NCBI GenBank assembly: GCA_964023275.1
Contig: OZ029918.1
Span: forward strand, 15,931,861 to 15,995,860
From: Norana najaformis
Lineage: Eukaryota; Annelida; Clitellata; Crassiclitellata; Hormogastridae
Direction of reading: 5' to 3'
DNA length: 64,000 nucleotides
Under the pieces are notes generated by a model that worked only from the letters and a program-made list of their open reading frames with translations, had not been told where the DNA came from and did not search any database. A program made the translations under genes and the position numbers. Of this stretch, positions 49,061 to 59,765 are shown in pieces; the stretch's first letter is position 1; every line of letters starts with the position of its first letter.

Positions 49061-49254
49061 AAAACCGCATCGATCAGACATGAGTGACAAGATGCTCACA
49101 TTGCTAATCTTTCTCAAGAGCATTGCTAAATGAGTGCATGTGTCTTATAATATGATCAGTGAAAATACATGGTTGATTATTATTAAATTATTGCTAAACA
49201 AATATCTTCATGTTCTTGCAGTAGGCTAGTCATTTGCACGTGTCTTATAACCTT

Positions 49255-49384
49255 AGTACTCGTATTAGTACTCGTACTTGTACTTGAGACCTAAGTACTT
49301 GTACTTGAGACCTAAGTACTTGTACTTGAGACCTAAGTACTTGTACTCGTACTTGTGACCTGGGTACTTGAAACATCTCTGGTA
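49255..49384. repeat. 21-bp minisatellite, possible hAT terminus
   Basis: The unit GTACTTGTACTTGAGACCTAA repeats about four times, flanked by TACTCGTACT variants. It ends TACTTGAAACATCTCTGG. Strings of TACTCG/TACTTG next to CATCTCT are often the subterminal part of hAT elements, so this may be one end of a DNA transposon. The other end was not located. Confidence 0.65.
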
Positions 49385-49449
49385 CGTTGTAATATCAAAG
49401 ATTTACTTGAAGATCTTTGGTAATATCGTGTCAGTCTTTTAAAAACTTA

Positions 49450-50190
49450 ATTTATGTTAATCCTAATCGTAAGCTCGAGAATTTCTAATGCGCCAAACGA
49501 AATTTAAGTCGCTGGAACCAGCTTATTCACAGATGCTCAGTCAAAACAAAATCGACAGGCAGGAAGGGTTCGGTTCCAGGCCAAGATCCAAGTCAGGCAG
49601 GCAGACAATCTGACGGCTGTGGTGGATGGTGTTTGGAATTGAACCGGAAAGTGAGAAAAGGAAAAGAAGAAGAATCAGGATAGGACTTGTGGAAGAGGAG
49701 TGTTTCAGTTTGAGTGAAAGACCTGTGCAGAGACTGCAAGAGATGAAGTGTTGGTGAGCTCGTATGATGTGTCAGATAATTGTTGTAATTCTGGGGGGGT
49801 TATTCCAGAGGGGTGGGAGAGCTCTGGCTATGAAGCGATTCCAAATTTTAAGGATCAGGTTACAGAAGGGCGGAGCAATTGTAGGACGGAAGTGGAGCGG
49901 GTTGAACGAAGTTGTTGGGTTATAAATAACTGACGAAGATAGGACGGTTGGGAGGAATGATGTGTGCTGTGGGTGAGTGATAGAACTTTATACTCTATTC
50001 GTTCAGGTATTCTAAGCCAGCGAAGTGATTTGAGGAAAGAAATGATGTGATGGTGTTTGTGGTTTTGGTGACCGCACAGGCTAAAGTATTCTGAATAGCT
50101 TGAAGGCGGTTTATTTGGGTGGAGTCCATGTTCAGAAAAAGTGAATTGCAGCAGTCTACGTTAGCATGGACCATGGATGTGGCGATGTTA
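49450..50190 (-). pseudogene. CR1/Rex-like LINE, RT C-terminus and 3' end
   Basis: Minus-strand coding for the RT C-terminal region is visible in broken frames: VHANVDCCNSLFLNMDSTQI then RLQAIQN (about 50090-50180), IPERIEYKVLSLT-like text near 49970-50010, then the same 3' UTR as at 15180-15340 and 45030-45296 (TTGGCCTGGAACCGAACCC, GATTTTGTTTTGACTGAGC). It ends at GCGCATTAGAAATTCTCGAG. It is the longest copy of this family in the window. Confidence 0.75.
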
Positions 50191-50484
50191 GATGCAGTTT
50201 AGTTATATTGTTACTCTGTTAAAACTTCGTAATGTTAAAACTAGCGCATTATCATTACGATTAGCCCGTGCTGTCTCATCAGAACCACAAAGGTGGCCGA
50301 TGTTTATGAGAAACCTGTATCATTATTTTTAGGTTGTACATGGTCAGATTAGAACACATTCAATCATAATTTTCATAATCTGAGCGAATAGATGTTTCTG
50401 CTAGAGCAGAGAACCAGATGGGCCTAGGTGAATTTCCGGTCTGAAACTGGGATACACGTCAAATTCGTAAATTAGTGGAAATTG

Positions 50485-50808
50485 TCAAGAAAAGTGATTA
50501 ATATGCTTCAAAACTGTAGCGATCTCGATAAAATTGGCAGCTTTCGCACCTAGTAACGAATGATTGTAATTTGGATTTGAGATTTCTTTTCTTGAGACGA
50601 ATTGAGCAGTAGGTGTCGTTTTCAGCGTTTGTTGAGCCTCTTTGATATTATTGTAAGAGCTGTCGAAGTGAAGTCGTGGAATGTCCAAACTGCTTCGTCT
50701 GCTTGCCGATTTAGCACGACCGAATAAGGTGTCCGACTTAACAGTTTGTAGGCCGAATGCAGCTGTCGCTAGGAGTGTTCCGAAATTGAAAAATAAGAAG
50801 CCTAGCAA
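50485..50808 (-). CDS. Hypothetical small membrane-anchored protein
   Basis: A 107-codon minus-strand frame starts with a hydrophobic segment (MLGFLFFNFGTLLATAAFGL, one probable membrane span or signal anchor). A Ser/Arg/Lys-rich hydrophilic part follows (FGRAKSASRRSSLDIPRL, later GAKAANFIEIATVLKHIN) and ends at a TGA. It lies in CpG-rich sequence, and its start is ~390 bp from the start of the divergently transcribed gene at 51199, a typical head-to-head layout. The family is not recognised. It could be a complete small gene, a first exon, or a chance frame. Confidence 0.4.
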   Translation of the reverse strand: MLGFLFFNFGTLLATAAFGLQTVKSDTLFGRAKSASRRSSLDIPRLHFDSSYNNIKEAQQTLKTTPTAQFVSRKEISNPNYNHSLLGAKAANFIEIATVLKHINHFS

Positions 50809-51198
50809 AGGTTGCAGATCTAACCACTGTTAGGACACGGATAACGAGCGTATAATTAGTGCGTTCCCAGTAATGTTTTGATAAGTGGCTCACAGACTTC
50901 CTAAAATTGATGTATGCATACAAAATGACACATAAGTGCTTATTTGAGCCATTGTCTGTGAAAGTCAAAATATGTTCCGTTACCTTATATTTAGTTTTTT
51001 ATTCATTCAGTAATTAAGACAGTATTTTCTCTGGTTTGATGAACGGTAGTTTGATATATCGTTACAAAATAAACCATGTAATTGTCAAGCCACGGTATTA
51101 TTAAGAATAAATTCTGCCCATGCTACAGTTGCAGGTTAAGGTTGTTAAATTTATTGGATTGTCAAGTTCTGTTAAACTGATAGGTGAAACTTTAAGAC
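50809..51198. promoter_or_regulatory. Possible shared divergent promoter
   Basis: An interval of 390 bp between the minus-strand ORF and the plus-strand first exon. It shows no repeat. Several CpGs lie near the minus-strand ORF, but there is no clear TATA box. Inferred from layout only. Confidence 0.3.
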
Positions 51199-51367
51199 AT
51201 GGATCCTAATCTTTGGACTGGTTTGAAAAGTAGCCAGGCTTCCAACCGCTCTGGAGCAGCCAGTGGGGCTGAACTGACCCTTTCACTACAGCCTTCACTG
51301 TCTCAACCAGCTATCAATAATGCTGTGGAAATATTTGCCTTTCTTGATCGCCAGCGTCTTGCTTCAG
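51199..51367 (+). CDS. First coding exon of an unrecognised Ser/Thr/Gln-rich protein gene
   Basis: The ATG is in good context (AGACATGG). The exon encodes MDPNLWTGLKSSQASN, a Ser/Gln-rich stretch and then AVEIFAFLDRQRLASG, a helix-like motif. It ends in phase 1 at the strong donor TTCAG/GTAGGA. The leftover G is completed by GT at the start of the exon at 53005, giving a Gly and an uninterrupted frame into LAASLLPQPALL. The exact phase match across a 1637-bp intron supports both exons. An in-frame continuation into the intron gives a 70-codon frame but ends quickly and is not favoured. Confidence 0.75.
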
Positions 51368-51456
51368 GTAGGACATTATTTTCACTACAGTTTTCAGTCA
51401 GATATTGGTGAGTCATAGTCAAAAGATGTTCCAGCATTAAGCTATTTTTAGAAGCT

Positions 51457-51480
51457 CCTGAAAGGTGCTTTATAAATGTT
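51457..51480 (+). mobile_element. LINE 3' terminus signature
   Basis: GAAAGGTGCTTTATAAATGTTC matches the shared LINE 3' end. No coding remains. Confidence 0.35.
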
Positions 51481-51489
51481 CTGTTGCTT

Positions 51490-52250
51490 TGCATTCAGAA
51501 TTTGTTCTTCTGGTGTGAAAATTCTGTAGCACCCACACGGGTTTTCTTGAAAAAACAAAGAGAACCTTACAATTTTGGAGTATGTTTCATGTAATGAAAC
51601 TGAATGAATCTTTAAGCTGCTTTTGTATGGTTTTGTCATGTATGTTGATCAGTTGTGTAGCACCACTTAAAAGCTAAATGACCTCCACCACAATCGAACA
51701 GTTTGACTATAAATCTGTGACATGATAAATGTGCTAAAAGACCCAACATTCATTTGTAATCCATTTAATGCTTACTTAGAACTGATGTGGCCTCATCCTT
51801 GATGCGCAGTTTCTTGTGACAAAGTTAACTGCACCATCTGTGTGTGTCTTACTGTGTCTCACAGCTTGCCTCAATGGAATCCATTCTGAGCACATACTAA
51901 ATATACTAGCTGTTTCCCCTTCAGTTTTGAAAGTAATAATCAGTCTTACTCCTTATGCATAGTTGCTTAAATGGTTGTGCTTCTTATTTTGAGGAGTTGT
52001 TCACCTTTGTATCGTCTTGTCTAGGCTACAATTCTCAAGGATCTATTTGGCTTACAAGTACCATTTCATCTTGGCTACAATCCTCCCTGGCTGCAAATCC
52101 ATTCGCTTTGCTATGCAGGTTGACCTGGTTGTCCTGCTAGCCTGAACTACCACTGTACAGTGAAATAAGTTGCCTAGCAACCTGCAACATGAACTCTGGT
52201 CTTTTTTTCCCTCTTTTCTGTAAGTGCTTGAAAACCATTCTTAATTGATC
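51490..52250. other. Intron, nothing recognised
   Basis: First-intron sequence of the gene at 51199, with only random open frames. Confidence 0.5.
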
Positions 52251-52257
52251 ATGGTTT

Positions 52258-52512
52258 TCGTAATCGTAATCGTGATCATAAATTTGTAAAGCGCCGCTTC
52301 AAGGTAGCCTAATCAATGGCGCTTCCGGCCCGTCATCCCAGAACTGGGGAATAATACGGTCTTCAAGCGCTTACAGGTGAGGGAGAGGAGAGGGAGAGAA
52401 GCTCCCGTCGAAGGTCGGCAGGTAAGTCATTCCAGGAAGAAGGGCCAGCAATAGCAAAGCTGTGGCGCTGAGCAGTGGCAGTTCGAGCTAGAGGGACAGA
52501 GAGATTGTGGCA
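52258..52512 (-). mobile_element. LINE RT C-terminus and 3' end in intron
   Basis: The minus strand reads SLPLARTATAQRHSFAIAGP and SSWNDLPADLRRELLSLPLL without a break, a well preserved RT C-terminus. It is followed by GGCGCTTTACAAATTTATGATCACGATTACGATTACG, the shared LINE 3' end with two perfect ATTACG units. It is 5' truncated and relatively young. Confidence 0.75.
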
Positions 52513-53004
52513 TTATATAAATTTTATGATTATAAATTGATGAAGTTTTACGGTGTTTTAATTCTTCTTCTGTCCTGTATTTCCACTGTGTGACATAGGG
52601 ACTTTGTTAGGGTTAGAAATATGAGCCTCAAATAGAAGAGCTCCACAGTCATTAGTTTTCAATGTCTCCAAAGGTAACAGTGATATGCAACCAACGTAAA
52701 AGCTACTAATCAGGCATGTTTTCATGTTAACTTATTATGAGCATTATGGTTATATCCTGGAACTGTGCTTCTGAGTATCTACAGGGGTGTGTAAACATGT
52801 GTGTTACCTGTACCTAAATCCTTTATTGAAACATTTTGTTGAGGTTAATAGTAATCTTTACCACGAAATGAACTCAGTACTTGGCGAAAATGCAGTACGG
52901 CTATACGGATGTAGTGCCATATTGTACCCACATTATTTACAAGTTACACAGTACAGTTTATGTATGCATATATTATAAGCATGTCGTTTGTTTTTGTGTA
53001 TTAG

Positions 53005-55509
53005 GTTTGGCAGCGAGTTTACTGCCTCAGCCAGCATTATTAACACCTTCTTACAGTGGAAATGCCTCCTATGGAGCACAGTATGCAACAACCAACAGTC
53101 TTTACCATTACAATGGCTTGCCCGTTGCTCAGCCACTACTTACCACTTCTTACGACTGCAGCAACTTGTTGGCTAGTCAACAACTGGCAACTTCGAAGAA
53201 TGCAAATTTGATAGCTGCCAATCAGTACAAGGTGCCAGCCCAATCACAATCAATGAGTGCTTCTAACTGTTCTGGTTCGTCAAGCGTAGCACATTCTAAC
53301 AAGTCTACGACAGTACAAAGAGCCAAGAAGCCTACTGGAACTTATTCATTTACAAGTGACCAGCATTCCAGACATGTAAGTGATATCGAAAAAAGCAGTA
53401 CTTATGACAGCAGCAGTCTAGGAGCCAGGATGGATGGATCAAGAATGCTGAGTCCAACACATGCCTTGCCAATCTCGTGCGCTATGAGCCAGAGCGACTT
53501 CATGTCAAGTGATCTGTCTTTCAGTCATATGCTTGACACAGTGACAAGCCCACAGTCAACTGTGTCACATTCTGTGACTTCTCAGACAAGCGCACGTCAT
53601 GCAACATGTCACTCTGATGCCGGTCGACTTATTCTGCAAGGAAGTGAGTTTGGCTTGGAATCCCTTACAGGAAATTCTGGTCTTGATTTGTCTCATTTTA
53701 GTAAGCCAGACACATCCTCTAAAACTTACCTGACAGAAATGAACTTTCCTACCCATGAGTTCTCAATGTCAAACACTGACAGTCAACTCTCTTTCAGTCA
53801 TCACTGTGAGATAATGAGTGGTAACAAGGAACCTTCAGCCTTGAATTCTGCGCAAACAGCACACTCCCAGCAACCAAAGCAGCATTCGAATGCCGGGAGA
53901 TCAAGTCCATCGCCATGGTTGACCACAACTCAGTTCTGTCAACAGCATGAGGCAAGTTCGATGCACACGAGCATGGCTGGATTGGCTGGTCAGTCGGTGG
54001 CCTACGAAGCTGTGAGCCCACCACCTCCATCTGAAGTACAATCTTTCAGTTTCATTGACAGTCTACATCTCTACCAGCCAGAAGGCTTACAGGCCAAGGA
54101 TCTGCTGACATCAACATATGAGTTGGCTGAGAATCAGATCTATCTGAAAAATCTTGTTGGTGACATGCCACTTCTTTATGCAGCACAGCCAAATAGTGAT
54201 GGCAGTTCGCATATACCTTCTGGCCTGACACATTCTTTGGCAGTTCCAGTTGTAGCACCCTCTGGAAATAACAGTTTGGGAGCTGATAAAACCAGGCAGT
54301 CAGTAGGAGATGCAAGTGCCATGCGTCAGACACCCGGAGATCGGGAAAGTGCCACAGATCGTAGCAAACGACAGAAGGCCAAACCAAACACTGAAGTAGG
54401 CATTGTGTTACCAATGCCACAGAACAAGTCGTCAAAACAGGTGTCTTCAAATCCACTTCTAGCCCAGCATGACCTTCCAGCTTCAGTCGATGCCCAATTA
54501 CAACAGCAGTGTGCATATGAAACAGCACTTCAGTATGGCAGCAGTTCAATGCCTTCTGTGGGTCAGGTTTCACTGCAGAACTACAAGTTAGACACTTCGC
54601 AGAAGATAACCTCACCTGAAGCAGGTGGTCTAGCTAAGCACACTGCTTTGGGGTCAAGTGTGGCCAACCGTAATGAAGTGCCTGGTGATGCACACAATTC
54701 TCCAATCGTCTTAACAAATATCACTGGTAATGTTTATGTGAACCAGTATACAATGTTGCAGCCAGGGGGCATGCCTCTTGTGAACCAGGACATGTCCTTT
54801 CAGACAATGGCACGGTATGAGCAGATGATGAAAGCAGACCAGGAAAAACCCGAGCAGAAGAGTTGTTCGGTTTTGCTTGTACCCAGTGAAAATGATGATG
54901 AATTTGGTCATCTGTCTGTTGACCCCATTGCCAAACAAAATGTTGGAAAGCTGGGTACTGCTGTAAATGCCGTCCACACCGGACCTTCTTTGTCCGCAGT
55001 TCCCGTGACGAACCACGTCATTTCGCCAAAGCAAAAGGCTAGTATAAGTGCTTTTGAAAATTCGTACATGAACTTTGTCCAAGGTCACAAATCTGAGACA
55101 CTGTCAAGTGTTACGAACAGTCCCATCAAAAACAGACCAGTGCTGCCAAAGTACATCCCAGAGATGCGAAGACCACGAACTGACGTTGGCAAGACTGGTT
55201 CAGAGGGAGATGAATCTTCAAACAGTCGTAAGCAAACCTTGGCCTCAACGTCAGGGTCAAGCTCTGATGCCACATCTAGAAACTCTAGCACTGAAACGGT
55301 TGTGACAAGTACAAATTCTAGTAATTCACATACTGATAGCAGTGCAGTGGTAACGACAATTTCATCAGCTGGCACCACCAAATTTCCTGCCAAATTTTCT
55401 CACAAACTGCAAGGTCGAGCCAATTTGTCAGGGGATAATGCAAAAACAGATAGTACAACAGTTCAGGGCAAGGATAAGTGTGAAGTTCCAAAGGAATTCA
55501 AATGGAAAA
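53005..55509 (+). CDS. Large second exon: long Ser/Thr/Gln-rich, probably disordered nuclear protein
   Basis: A 2505-nt exon with acceptor TTTTTGTGTATTAG and donor AAA/GTAAGT. It enters in phase 1 and leaves in phase 1 and encodes ~834 residues. The start is hydrophobic/aromatic (LLPQPALLTPSYSGNASYGA, later a TTSYDCSNLLASQQL motif). The middle is Ser/Gln/His-rich with PPPPSEVQSFSFIDSLHLY and an acidic/helical stretch (STYELAENQIYLKNL). A basic patch (DRSKRQKAKP) may be a nuclear signal. KYIPEMRRPR precedes a Ser/Thr-rich tract, and the end is KCEVPKEFKWK. No enzyme fold, zinc finger or transmembrane segment is seen. A distant relation to QSER1/PRR12-type proteins is only a guess from composition and the giant exon. 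Reading through the donor would end after SKCDSIFTIC at 55541. The open frame upstream to 52881 is intronic. Confidence 0.85.
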
Positions 55510-55549
55510 GTAAGTGTGACAGTATTTTCACAATTTGCTAGAGTGGCAG

Positions 55550-56590
55550 AACACTGTCTTAATGCTAAGAATAAAAAAAGGTCAAGGAAACACACTTGTT
55601 TACATTCCTTTTTCCCCTCTGATGGTCATACCACGGTTAAATGTTCTTCCCTACTGTCAGTCATCCTGTAATGAACTGTGCAGACGTCACTGTTGAGGTA
55701 GGTGGTTTCTAGTTTACTCCAAGGGGAATAATTTATATGATGCAATGCCTTAAAATACAGTTAGAATTTCTGAGACATGATGACTCTGTCATGGATATCC
55801 CTTGTGCAGATATATTTTTGGGATTATATTATATATAAATATATGTATCTTTGAATAGCTAGTGGAATATATGTATTTGTATACTAGATTAATTATTTGC
55901 GGATCATTCCATGTCAACTCAATCAGTTTTGGAAAAAGTATCCACCTCACCTTCTCAGATTTTGAACATTTTTGGCTGGTATGTAGATGTATATGCATCA
56001 TGGTCTGTAAAAGTTTAGACCTTAACCCTTTGCATGCCAGATATTTTAGCCCTTGTGGCCTCGGCCAGGTATTCTTGGGGGTTTTGGTCCATTTCACTCC
56101 TTAAGGGTAACACTTTATAACTCATTAACCACTGAAAATAGAGTGCACACTTGAAATTTGTTTAGAAACGGATTTTGAACAAGCCTATGTCACTTAATTG
56201 TCTGTATGTGCTTGTATTTTTTTTAGATATAACAATATAAATGTGATTATCTGGCATATGTGTTTCATCATATTGTATTTTTACATGCTGCTGATGTTTT
56301 AAATAAATGTTAGTTTCTTCAGTTATTATTATGTCACAGTTTATACTAGATTTTAGGCAACTGTCTGTCATGGCTGGTTTGGTAGGTAAAATCACAATTT
56401 TTGATTGCATTATTGCTTCCTCTGACACTCACTTCACAATTGTAGCTTATTATCACCCTAAATAACGTTTAACTTATTTATGCCGGATGAACTCCGGTTC
56501 CCTAACCTCCAACTTCTTTAGTAAGTGCCCCTATGTTGTTACAAGTTTGCACCTTTAACACTTGTGGAAAGTTTTCCAATGTTGCAGTTT
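55550..56590. other. Intron, nothing recognised
   Basis: Start of the second intron; AT-rich with no coding. A facing CTTAACCCTT/CCTTAAGGGTAA pair lies at about 56021-56109, with GGCCTCGGCC between; it may be a small fold-back element. Confidence 0.4.
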
Positions 56591-56599
56591 TGCACCTTA

Positions 56600-57060
56600 T
56601 CATTTTGCTTACATGATATTAGTATCGCGTGAAAGTACTCTTCAAGCACTTTCTAATAGTGTGCAGTCCGTTACTGTGTTACATATTTTACATGACCATA
56701 TTTCAATCAGAAGTCTGTTTAGCAGATTGCAAATGTAAAAAATATTGTTTTTCAACTGCATTTTTGTGATGGAAAGCATCATGTAAGCAAAGTGGTATTA
56801 GTATCATATGAAAGTGCTGTTGGAGCCCTTACTAACAATACATTACTGTTGTTATCTATTTTACATGACCATAATTATTTCAATCAGAAGTCTGTTTAAC
56901 AGATTGCAAATGTAAAAAAAAAACTCATTTTTCAACTGTGTCTTTGTGATGGAAAGCATCATGGAAGCATTATATTAAAGTACTCTTCAAGCCCTTTCTA
57001 ATGGTGTGTAATACATTACTGTACTACCTATACCACTTGACCATATTTCCATCAGAAGAT
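56600..57060. repeat. ~180-bp tandem repeat, about 2.5 copies
   Basis: The phrases GAAAGTACTCTTCAAGC, CATTACTGT, CATATTTCAATCAGAAGTCT, GCAGATTGCAAATGTAAAA and TTTGTGATGGAAAGCATCAT recur in the same order, starting near 56631, 56810 and 56976 (periods ~179 and ~166 bp). Copies are diverged by substitutions and small deletions. It is non-coding and intronic in the 51199 gene. Confidence 0.85.
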
Positions 57061-57494
57061 GACCTATGTTTTACTTTGTGCAATTTTTAAGAGAATCTAG
57101 CACATTTAGTTATTCATTAAAATACCTCAGAATGCATCATATTATTCATCATAACCCACAACAAAGCCACAAACTTCTGAGACTTTATATTTAACACCAG
57201 CCAACCATTGTTGTTCAAATATCAGTATTCATACTGCCAAAATGAACAGATTGCCATTTTCAATCTGGGCTGGGCTAATGACCAAACTGCAAAGTTTTTA
57301 CATGATTAGAATCTACTCAAAAAGCTGATAACCTGGTGAATATTAGACAGATGCATGTAACATAATTGCTAAGTAATTCGCAGTGAAAGTGAGATTGTGT
57401 GGTGGGGACCATTGGTTGATATGACATGGAATGACCCTTATGCTGATTTGAAAACTGTAAATAGAACAAGATTTTATCATGCATTTCATTTCTA

Positions 57495-57518
57495 TGAATG
57501 AATGAATGAATGAATATT
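57495..57518. repeat. (GAAT)n microsatellite
   Basis: Five to six GAAT units. Confidence 0.85.
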
Positions 57519-59398
57519 GAGAGATTAACATGCCAGGCATCAAAAAAAACTTGAATCAAAGGCTGAGTCACTCACTCAGGGGAAGACAGCCAGTAAAAAA
57601 GGAGGAAAAACTGGGTAATAGGTGAATTAACAATATAAAAAGTTTTAATTTGCCGCTTGAAGGACGAGATTGATGGAGCAAACCTGATTGATAAATGAAT
57701 GTTGTTCCAAATCATGGGCAAGGCCAAACTAAAAGCATGTTCCCCATTGACTTTGCCCACGAAAAGTTGTCGCAGCGTCATTGGGTCATAAGATTGTGTA
57801 TTGCGACTGGGAACATGATAGTCAATTAATGATCGGAGATAGGCAATTTGCTGGGAGTGGTGGTCAGTAGGTGACTGTTGATATTTTAAAATCAATGCAT
57901 TTTGAAACTGAGAGCTAGTGAAGTTGTGAGAGAATGCCAGCAGATGAAGGTTACAATTAGGATGGACAAGGCGTGCTGCTAAGTTCTGTAACCATTGTAA
58001 TTTTCTGATGTTATAAGAGGGAGTACGGAAAAGGATAGAATTGGCGTAGTCAGGTCTAGACTGGACAAGAGCAACGATGATCGTAGCAGCCATATCATCA
58101 GTGAGAACTGAACAAATGTGTCTTAAATTAAGGCTCTAAACCAGGAAAAATTGGTTTTGCAGACAGCAGAAACATGTTGCCTAAAGGTACATTTGGCATC
58201 AAGAATGACTCCAAGGGTTGTAATGTTTTCTGAAAGGTTCACATTTGTAAATTAATTTGGTGAATGGGAGGAAAGTGATGTAAACGTTGATGGGTGCCAA
58301 GCAGAATTGCATCTGACTTGTTGAGATTTAGACAAAGACCATTTTGATAGAACCAGGAATGCAGTGAAAGCACTGTGTCAAGGCCGCCAGATGAGAGGGC
58401 GATATATAATTGGGCGTCATCGGCATACTGCAGATGAGAAATGCCAAAATAAGATATAAGATGACCAACAGGAGAAATGAAAGCAGAAAAAAGTATTGAA
58501 CCAAGCACAGAGCCCTGAGGAACACCATTGTCAAGAGGAGAAGTAGACATTGACTGGCTGATTCAAATGGTTTGAGAGGGATTTGGCAAACAGGATGTGA
58601 GCCAGCTGAGAGCAGATCCAGAAATGCCGAAACTGGTGCTGAGCCTGGAGATGAGCATCCCGTGATCAGTGGTATCAAACACAGCACAAAGATCAAGTGA
58701 GACCAGAAGTGTGGGTTGGCTAAGGTCTGCAGCACGGTAAATGTTATTTCAGCTGTAAAGCAAGGCAGTTTCCATTGAATGAGATGGTCGATAGGCAGAC
58801 TGAAGGATAATGAAATTTGGTGAGCCAATGATGTGTGGTTGAAGTCTGGCAAGAAATAACCATTCAAGGATTTTTGGAATATTAATTAAGGCCAGCTTCT
58901 TATCAAACCTAAATCTGTAATTCTACCCACCCACAAGCTTGGATGGCCATTTTACCCCTGTTTACTGACTCTTTGATAAAGTCTGAAGCAGTTTCACTGT
59001 GAGTTGTAGTGAGTTTGCAACGACGTAGAATGGTTAGATTGTCACTCACCACTAGTTGTCTCTGCACAAACAGTTCTATTCACCACGCTGACATACCTTG
59101 TAGACCATCGGTTAAATGTCTCTCATAGTAGGTACTTTAAGCGAGTTCCTTGCAGTCCAAGGATTAGAATCCACACAATTCAATCGTAACCGTCCAAAGG
59201 AATAGTTCCTTGAGGAGGTGGAGTTGCACTGTACGAGTCGAAGACGAAGTATTTTTACTGTCTTTCGACTCGCGCCACTAAGTCCATATCGACTCATTTA
59301 CTTGGACTTAATCCACAACTTTCTGACATTAGTTTCTCGACGAAAACTTTGTCATTTCACAACGGAAACACAGGTTAATTACCTGTAAAAACATGAGC

Positions 59399-59765
59399 CT
59401 TTATATGCTCATCATTCGAGAATGCAGTTCGACTTGACAAGTCCGCAATTGACCACTTATTTCTCGGAGTCACGCCGAATTGCAACGAGGACTTTCCTGT
59501 CCAAAATCCAGCCGTGAACTAACTACTTCAACGGTTTTCACAGCGAATCTTCCACCGTCAAAAGGTTTCCTATTGGCCGAAATTATCGTCTGCCTCTTTC
59601 ACCAATACTTGTAGCGATTTCATAGTCCTTCTATGAAATCTTCGTCTGCTCACTTGTTTACAAAGGATAAGGAGTCGCGTCCAATGTGTCCCCTCATTGG
59701 CTGATGACTTCCAACAGCAATGCGTCGCCATTGGTCGAAAATCCCACAAGTAAAATCGCGATTGG
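59399..59765 (-). promoter_or_regulatory. Candidate promoter: four CCAAT boxes and TATA
   Basis: On the minus strand CCAAT occurs at 59761-59765, 59730-59734, 59696-59700 and 59572-59576, each within a similar context (plus strand ATTGGCYG or ATTGGTCG). TATAAAG follows at 59399-59405, ~170 bp further downstream. The order and spacing suit an RNA polymerase II promoter firing towards lower coordinates. Activity is inferred. Confidence 0.45.
59616..59640. repeat. Perfect 10-bp inverted repeat (hairpin)
   Basis: GATTTCATAG, loop TCCTT, CTATGAAATC. It lies among the CCAAT boxes of the inserted segment. Confidence 0.85.

Noticed and set aside
52881..53004. The upstream part of the long open frame starting at ATG 52881 as the true N-terminus of the large protein.
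   Set aside because: A polypyrimidine-rich acceptor at 53003-53004 and exact phase match with the 51199 exon show this part is intron; its composition is also unlike the rest.
54052..54615. A 187-codon minus-strand frame, and other antisense frames within 53005-55509.
   Set aside because: They are shadows of the large coding exon.
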